This document shows, one piece after another, positions 5,355 to 5,378 of a stretch of 5,378 nucleotides of DNA. A model generated the notes under the pieces. The model saw only the letters and a list, made by a program, of their open reading frames with translations, ran no database searches and was not told where the DNA came from. The stretch comes from Oscillospiraceae bacterium (lineage in GTDB: Bacteria; Bacillota_A; Clostridia; Oscillospirales; Oscillospiraceae). The stretch spans positions 1-5,378 of the forward strand of contig JAFQDR010000228.1 in the NCBI GenBank assembly GCA_017415945.1, in the 5' to 3' direction. Numbering within the stretch: the stretch's first letter is position 1; each line of letters starts with the position of its first letter. A program made the translations under genes and the position numbers.

Positions 5355-5378
5355 ATATGACGAAAGCCACCGACGACC
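5355..5378. other. Short tail after the surface-protein stop
   Basis: Twenty-four bases follow the restored stop codon. They hold no gene or complete hairpin; a terminator may begin here but would extend beyond the window. Confidence 0.4.

Overview
The window looks like the lysogeny-switch end of a prophage, or of a phage-derived island, in a Firmicute, most likely a gut Clostridium relative of the Oscillospiraceae type. That placement is inference. It rests on moderate GC with strong AGGAGG-type ribosome binding sites, a secreted protein with three S-layer homology (SLH) repeats and CxxC-rich modules of a style common in such bacteria, and palindromic intergenic repeats.

Left arm, minus strand (1-1635). 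A small Cro-like helix-turn-helix gene (1441-1635) is followed by the terminase small subunit (terS, GTG start, 856-1401) and the terminase large subunit (terL, 545 to beyond position 1). terL is cut by the window edge after 181 codons but keeps Walker A, Walker B and the motif III region. A 269-bp hairpin-rich element (560-828) with 35-bp imperfect terminal inverted repeats sits between terS and terL. Without it the two genes would be about 42 bp apart.

Switch (1636-1865). Two textbook sigma-70-type promoters stand back to back. The leftward one (TTGACA-17-TACTAT) drives the Cro-like gene and the rightward one (TTGACT-17-TATAAT) drives a CI/LexA-type repressor. Copies of a dyad, GTAACTT-N3-AAGTTAC, overlap both -35 boxes, and a half-site lies at the rightward start region. 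A perfect copy lies directly in front of terS. The repressor leader carries a 9-bp perfect hairpin.

Right arm, plus strand (1866-5354). The repressor (216 aa) has an N-terminal helix-turn-helix, a Cys-Gly autocleavage site and a Ser/Lys dyad with exactly the LexA spacing, so it should respond to RecA/SOS. Only 23 bp after its stop comes a large secreted protein gene (about 937 aa when read through one frameshift). It has a signal peptide, an unrecognised ectodomain, seven CxxC pairs in repeated modules, and three SLH repeats that would attach it to the cell wall. A run of six C at 5226-5231 shifts the frame inside the third SLH repeat. The rest of that repeat and a stop at 5352-5354 lie intact in the next frame.

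Working model (inference): in the lysogen the repressor operon is on, so the surface protein would be made as a lysogenic-conversion product while the Cro-like/terminase operon is held off. DNA damage would cleave the repressor and release the leftward packaging operon. No integrase, attachment site, replication gene, tRNA, rRNA or CRISPR array is visible.
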